From contig CAYSPT010000067.1 in assembly GCA_964432985.1 (NCBI GenBank), forward strand, positions 1 to 27,736: DNA of 27,736 nt, written 5' to 3'. This document shows, one piece after another, positions 25,201 through 27,736 of the stretch. The stretch comes from CAYSPT01 sp964432985 (GTDB lineage Bacteria; Muiribacteriota; CAYSPT01). Numbering within the stretch: position 1 is the stretch's first letter; the number at the start of each line of letters is the position of its first letter. The position numbers and the translations under genes are program-made. The notes beneath the pieces are model-generated. The model worked only from the letters and a program-made list of their open reading frames with translations. It was not told the origin of the DNA and did not search any database.

Positions 25201-26648
25201 GATACGCCTGGCTGAGGTACGTAGTGGCCGAGGAACTGGGAAAACTGGGTGAGGACAGCGCTGTTGACATATTAATATCTATTATTAAAACCACCATGTC
25301 GGAACGAGACCTGGCCGAAATAGAGCAGATGGATGATCCGGTTTTGACCGAATCGTCCTGTGAGATTCTGGACGCGCTTCGTCGGAGCAGTTCTGCTTTA
25401 CTCGGTGATATTGGCCTGGAACGGGCGGTTGCCCGTATCCGGGAAGAACTGGCATCTGATGTGCCTCATCGGGTCAAATACTGGTTGGTACAGGCCCTCG
25501 GTCGTCTCGGGACGCCGGCGGCCATGAATCTGTTGATGAGCGTGATCAAAGAAGAAATACCATCCGGGGTCCCCTTCGAGGCGGTAACAGAATCTATCCG
25601 TAAATCGAACAACAAGGACATCCTTCGTTCACTGGTAAAGGAGTCGAAACATCCTAATCCGAAAGTTCGCGAAGCTACGGTTTACACGCTGGGAGAACTG
25701 TCTGATTCACGGGCTATTGACGCCCTGGTAAATTCCCTTAAGGACAGGGAAGTCCAGGTACGCATTGCTTCGGTGGAAGCCCTGGGAAAACTCGGCCCGA
25801 GTCTGGCGGTCGGCCCCCTGGCGAAGGCCTTGAGTGATCCGAACCCTACCGTGAGAAGACTTGTTGCAACAACGCTGGGAAATCTTGGCGATGCCAAAGC
25901 CATCGGTTCACTCGGGGCACTTCTGAAAGACGCAAATCCTGAAGTAAGGATGGCCACGGTGGATAGTCTTGGCAAAATCGGGGATCCGAGAGTAGTCGGG
26001 ATGCTGATACGTGTCATCAGGGACCCCGAACAGGCGGTCCGAATGACGGTTGTCATTGCTCTGGGGCGTCTCAAAGATGACCGGGCGGTGGATTCGTTGA
26101 TCGGGATTTTGACCGATCCGGAAGATTCTGTCCGGGCGGCGTGTGCCGGCGCTCTGGGCGAAATCAACCACCTGCGCGCAGTGACGGCCCTCCTCGCCGG
26201 TTTGGATGACGAAAGCGTTACTGCCCGCAATGTTACCGCCGAAGTGTTGAAAAAATTCGGTGAACGAGCCATACCCGAGTTTATTATCTCTCTCAAAAAT
26301 GAAAATGAGCGGGTGCGGGAAAACGCGGTGGATATCCTGAGCAAATTGAAGTATGCATCTTCTGTTGTTCCTCTGAAAGAAGCTCTGTCCGATATGGACC
26401 GGAACATGAGGGAAAACGCCGCCAGAGTTCTGGGTGTTGTCGGTGATGAAACTGCTGTTGAACCGCTGATTATGGCTCTGTCAGACAGAAACTGGCGTGT
26501 GAGAATGAGTGCTGCTGTGGCCCTGGGTGAACTGAGGAGCGTAGAAGCTGTTCTTTCTCTTTCCAAAGCACAGCATGATGACAACAAGGATGTCAGACGC
26601 AGTGCTGCGGAAGCGCTGGAAAAAATCTACGAGGAACATCGTCTGTAA
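22248..26648 (+). CDS. Giant zinc-ribbon / acidic linker / HEAT-repeat protein
   Basis: The product has about 1,466 residues and no signal peptide or membrane segment. An N-terminal zinc ribbon has Cys3, 6, 17 and 20 (MICKKCGYKN...FCNQCG). A ~475-residue Asp/Glu/Pro/Ala linker contains recurring DDIFADL, EDIFAEL, EDIFREL and DDLFAGL motifs. From ~500 to the end, about 30 PBS-lyase-type HEAT repeats of ~31 residues follow (VRxxAxxALGxIGDxRAVxxLI). HEAT solenoids bind proteins, so this is probably a cytoplasmic scaffold; partners are unknown. The ATG at 22,248 is preferred because MIC-K-K-C is the usual zinc-ribbon start and AAGGAGG lies 10 bases upstream. A GTG at 22,242 overlaps the HPr stop and is possible. 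The ribosome site lies in the last HPr codons, so the genes are co-transcribed. Confidence 0.9.
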   Translation: MICKKCGYKNDTDNEFCNQCGASLQEEAASGGASGENIDFDNIFGKLDEDDIKADEGGDSEIDDIFADLETSDEEEEDIFAELGLDMDDEDTGKEEPEAIEDIFSLDEPSAEAEEPVQATPAPIATPAPTPVKPETEPEEMLDISTGDSEEDIFRELGMGGKPSTPAPQAEAAVADDVFDLEIEAEPAPALPATQEDELVIETGEDVDGAEIDDIFADLEFEEETFEEETPSAADDDIKTQLAVSPIEEEEDILDITTDEDVDDDDLFAGLFEDDESADAVEAPPAASDISQEVVQEEDVDFEDVFEIPEPDELFEGLIEEEEKIAAAAPPDKELSPAETVMEDFLPPSIDTEPEAVQAAAPVAAPVTAPVAAPAEEFSPIEAEEMLEDILPDDVFEESAPEPVVQAAAPAPPPVPAAAVLEAPPAVEPVAETIMSSEEILPEEPLVELAEPELEEPLEEIPAVELIEPKEDLPVIERIRGADEDGFVEEQPVSDEVIDAEEPGGDRVETLITRFRMAVTDSEKYVLVEKLGQLGDERAVKYLIEVMRDAGKDVKESIIEALGNIRSPLACEPLIRILMHEKDEDVVYLSVKSLGEIGSIVAVDPLMKALFNENDNLRYVAAEALGKIGDDAAAENLIGLTEDKSTDMKYVSTEALGRIGSPKAVSSLVNLLSDMSSEVRKMAAYALGQIKETVAARAVVDVLMDESEDVKRNAVWALGEIADPVAVDPLLELAPVASADLREKISRGLGKIKDARAVPVLLQLIDDEEAPVRLASIWALGEIESLDSVPHLLDKLDEQLADIREETARSLGKITDERAVPKLVKSLKDVDERVRQCATWALGRIGTDEASQALIETSSDPNEKVRECVCEGLGTIKDPRAILPLIRAVDDREDDVSERACWALVEIGEAAVSDLINALSFKSEREKQKLVRVLGQIGNVRAILPLLKVLREGPEPVKKETVTALLNIDNNVLEKSGLPVVSREGYAWLRYVVAEELGKLGEDSAVDILISIIKTTMSERDLAEIEQMDDPVLTESSCEILDALRRSSSALLGDIGLERAVARIREELASDVPHRVKYWLVQALGRLGTPAAMNLLMSVIKEEIPSGVPFEAVTESIRKSNNKDILRSLVKESKHPNPKVREATVYTLGELSDSRAIDALVNSLKDREVQVRIASVEALGKLGPSLAVGPLAKALSDPNPTVRRLVATTLGNLGDAKAIGSLGALLKDANPEVRMATVDSLGKIGDPRVVGMLIRVIRDPEQAVRMTVVIALGRLKDDRAVDSLIGILTDPEDSVRAACAGALGEINHLRAVTALLAGLDDESVTARNVTAEVLKKFGERAIPEFIISLKNENERVRENAVDILSKLKYASSVVPLKEALSDMDRNMRENAARVLGVVGDETAVEPLIMALSDRNWRVRMSAAVALGELRSVEAVLSLSKAQHDDNKDVRRSAAEALEKIYEEHRL
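23325..23372. repeat. 12-bp in-frame coding repeat, four copies
   Basis: gctgcaccggtg occurs four times with small changes and encodes Ala-Ala-Pro-Val units in the low-complexity linker of the HEAT protein. A similar short repeat (cgctacgcctgccccca) lies near 22,605-22,635. Confidence 0.85.
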
Positions 26649-26800
26649 AACGATGCTAATACGGTTTGAAGAACCGTACGAACACACGTCTCTAAAGACG
26701 GTGCAACATCAGTTTGTAAAACGATGCTAATACGGTTTGAAGAACCGTACGAACACACATCTGTAAAAACGGTGCCAACACCGCCTGTAACGATTATTGC
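26644..26800. repeat. 71-bp tandem repeat with internal hairpin, 2.2 copies
   Basis: Copies start at 26,644, 26,715 and, partially, 26,786. The first includes the TAA stop of the HEAT gene. The first two carry the same hairpin TACGGTT-TGAAG-AACCGTA (26,660-26,678 and 26,731-26,749). No U-tract follows, so the hairpins are not classic terminators, though they could stabilise the 3' end or be protein sites. The first ~45 bases of copies 1 and 2 are identical and later bases diverge. Confidence 0.9.
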
Positions 26801-26837
26801 AGGAAAATTCAATCCACGAAGTTTTTTAAAAAAGTGG

Positions 26838-26866
26838 TTGACATGTGCCCGTACGCATGTTAGAAT
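26838..26866 (+). promoter_or_regulatory. rRNA promoter P1
   Basis: TTGACA (26,838-26,843) is 17 bases from TAGAAT (26,861-26,866). An A/T tract just upstream (26,821-26,834) resembles an UP element. Start would be near 26,873. Confidence 0.8.
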
Positions 26867-26882
26867 TGCCTTCCTCGACAAC

Positions 26883-26918
26883 GAGGATGTTGCCAAAGCA
26901 GAGGATGCTGCCAACACG
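26883..26918. repeat. 18-bp imperfect tandem repeat in the rRNA leader
   Basis: gaggatgttgccaaagca (26,883-26,900) is followed by gaggatgctgccaacacg (26,901-26,918), 14 of 18 identical. A small hairpin CCTCG-ACAA-CGAGG (26,873-26,886) lies at its left edge. Both fall between P1 and P2. Confidence 0.75.
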
Positions 26919-26955
26919 TGCTTAAATCGTCGCGGCGAAAGTTATAAAATTTTGC

Positions 26956-26984
26956 TTGACAAGGCATTCTCATAAAGGTACAAT
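26956..26984 (+). promoter_or_regulatory. rRNA promoter P2
   Basis: TTGACA (26,956-26,961) is 17 bases from TACAAT (26,979-26,984), with an A/T-rich stretch just upstream. The leader from P2 to 16S contains GGTCTTTGAAAAC (27,038-27,050), commonly seen just before 16S genes. The gene-free stretch 26,649-27,120 holds only the 71-bp repeats, these promoters and the leader. Confidence 0.85.
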
Positions 26985-27120
26985 GTTTTAGGGAAGCTCG
27001 GGGGGGCTTTACTGTCCAATTATCCCTTCTACAACTGGTCTTTGAAAACGGAATAGTGTGCTCTGGGTCCAAAATAACGTGTGATTCTTTTTTGTAGCAA
27101 AGCTTTGAAATTCAAACTTT

Positions 27121-27417
27121 CCAACGGAGAGTTTGATCCTGGCTCAGGACGAACGCTGGTGGCGTGCCTAACACATGCAAGTCGAACGGTCATCCGGAGT
27201 TTGAAGTTTCGACCGATAACTCTGGAATGATAGTGGCAAACGGGTGAGTAACACGTGGGTAACCTGCCCTCAAGACCGGGATAACACCGGGAAACTGGTG
27301 CTAATACCGGATAATATCGCCGGAACATAGGTCTGGTGATCAAAAGGTGGCCTCTTCTTGAAAGCTACCGCCTGTTGATGGGCCCGCGGCTTATCTGCTA
27401 GTTGGTGAGGTAAAGGG
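27121..27417 (+). rRNA. rrs: 16S ribosomal RNA, 5' part, cut by a gap
   Basis: The start matches the universal AGAGTTTGATCCTGGCTCAG and continues with GACGAACGCTGGTGGCGTGC and ACACATGCAAGTCGAACGG. It reaches the E. coli ~260 region (GTTGGTGAGGTAAAGG) and then enters the N gap. Being downstream of P1/P2 and contiguous with the central scaffold, it is the best taxonomic marker here. The exact mature 5' end is uncertain by a few bases. Confidence 0.95.
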
Positions 27418-27427
27418 NNNNNNNNNN
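27418..27427. other. Assembly gap (10 N)
   Basis: Ten undetermined bases separate two 16S pieces that cover overlapping gene positions, so this is a scaffolding join, not a sequencing blank inside one gene. Confidence 0.98.

Positions 27428-27736
<309 letters not shown>

Overview
The window looks like a metagenome-assembled scaffold from an uncultivated bacterium, with a foreign or mis-joined piece at each end. The middle (about 1,290 to 27,417) is internally consistent: moderate GC, mostly Shine-Dalgarno starts, sigma70-like promoters with 17-18 bp spacers, and short tandem repeats between genes. Envelope genes suggest a diderm: an SLH-domain protein, next to a signal-peptide beta-barrel protein that ends in a C-terminal Phe. 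WhiA and an HPr that carries both His15 and Ser46 resemble Firmicutes/Terrabacteria-type regulation. I cannot name the phylum; the partial 16S at 27,121-27,417 is the best handle.

Layout. 1 to ~1,287 (minus) is an internal fragment of a GC-rich GH38 alpha-mannosidase whose frame is joined tail-to-body to a plus-strand gene, probably an assembly chimera. ~1,288-8,841 (plus) is an envelope block: a nine-domain Big_5/SbsA Ig-like array (N-terminus missing), a second protein with seven such domains plus one SLH domain and a coiled coil, and an outer-membrane barrel protein. 8,862-14,149 (minus) is a methionine operon: cobalamin-dependent MetH, translationally coupled by an ATGA overlap to a homocysteine methyltransferase-MTHFR fusion. 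14,341-17,802 (plus) has a radical SAM/SPASM protein and a membrane diguanylate cyclase with a TPR insertion in its sensor domain. A small Cys-rich DUF6485-like gene (minus) follows, with a perfect palindrome inside its promoter. 18,229-26,648 (plus) has a Cof-type HAD phosphatase, WhiA, a HutP-like protein, a sugar-type ABC ATPase, HPr and a giant zinc-ribbon/acidic/HEAT-repeat protein. 26,649-27,417 holds 71-bp repeats, two near-consensus tandem promoters and the start of a 16S rRNA gene. After a 10-N gap a different 16S sequence begins again at an earlier gene position, so the right end is also a scaffold join.

How the genes fit together. The Ig-array/SLH/barrel genes plausibly build a cell-surface or periplasm-spanning structure. 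The two methionine genes cover methyl-THF formation and homocysteine methylation. The WhiA-HutP-like-ABC ATPase-HPr stretch recalls the whiA-crh neighbourhood of Firmicutes and suggests carbon-status or growth regulation. The HEAT protein, read just after HPr, looks like a cytoplasmic scaffold.

The best candidates for something new are the repeat-decorated intergenic regions whose units carry or abut ATG codons, the His-less HutP-like protein behind a long leader, the TPR-in-Cache diguanylate cyclase, the Big_5/SLH/barrel envelope set, and two strong palindromes at promoters or leaders.
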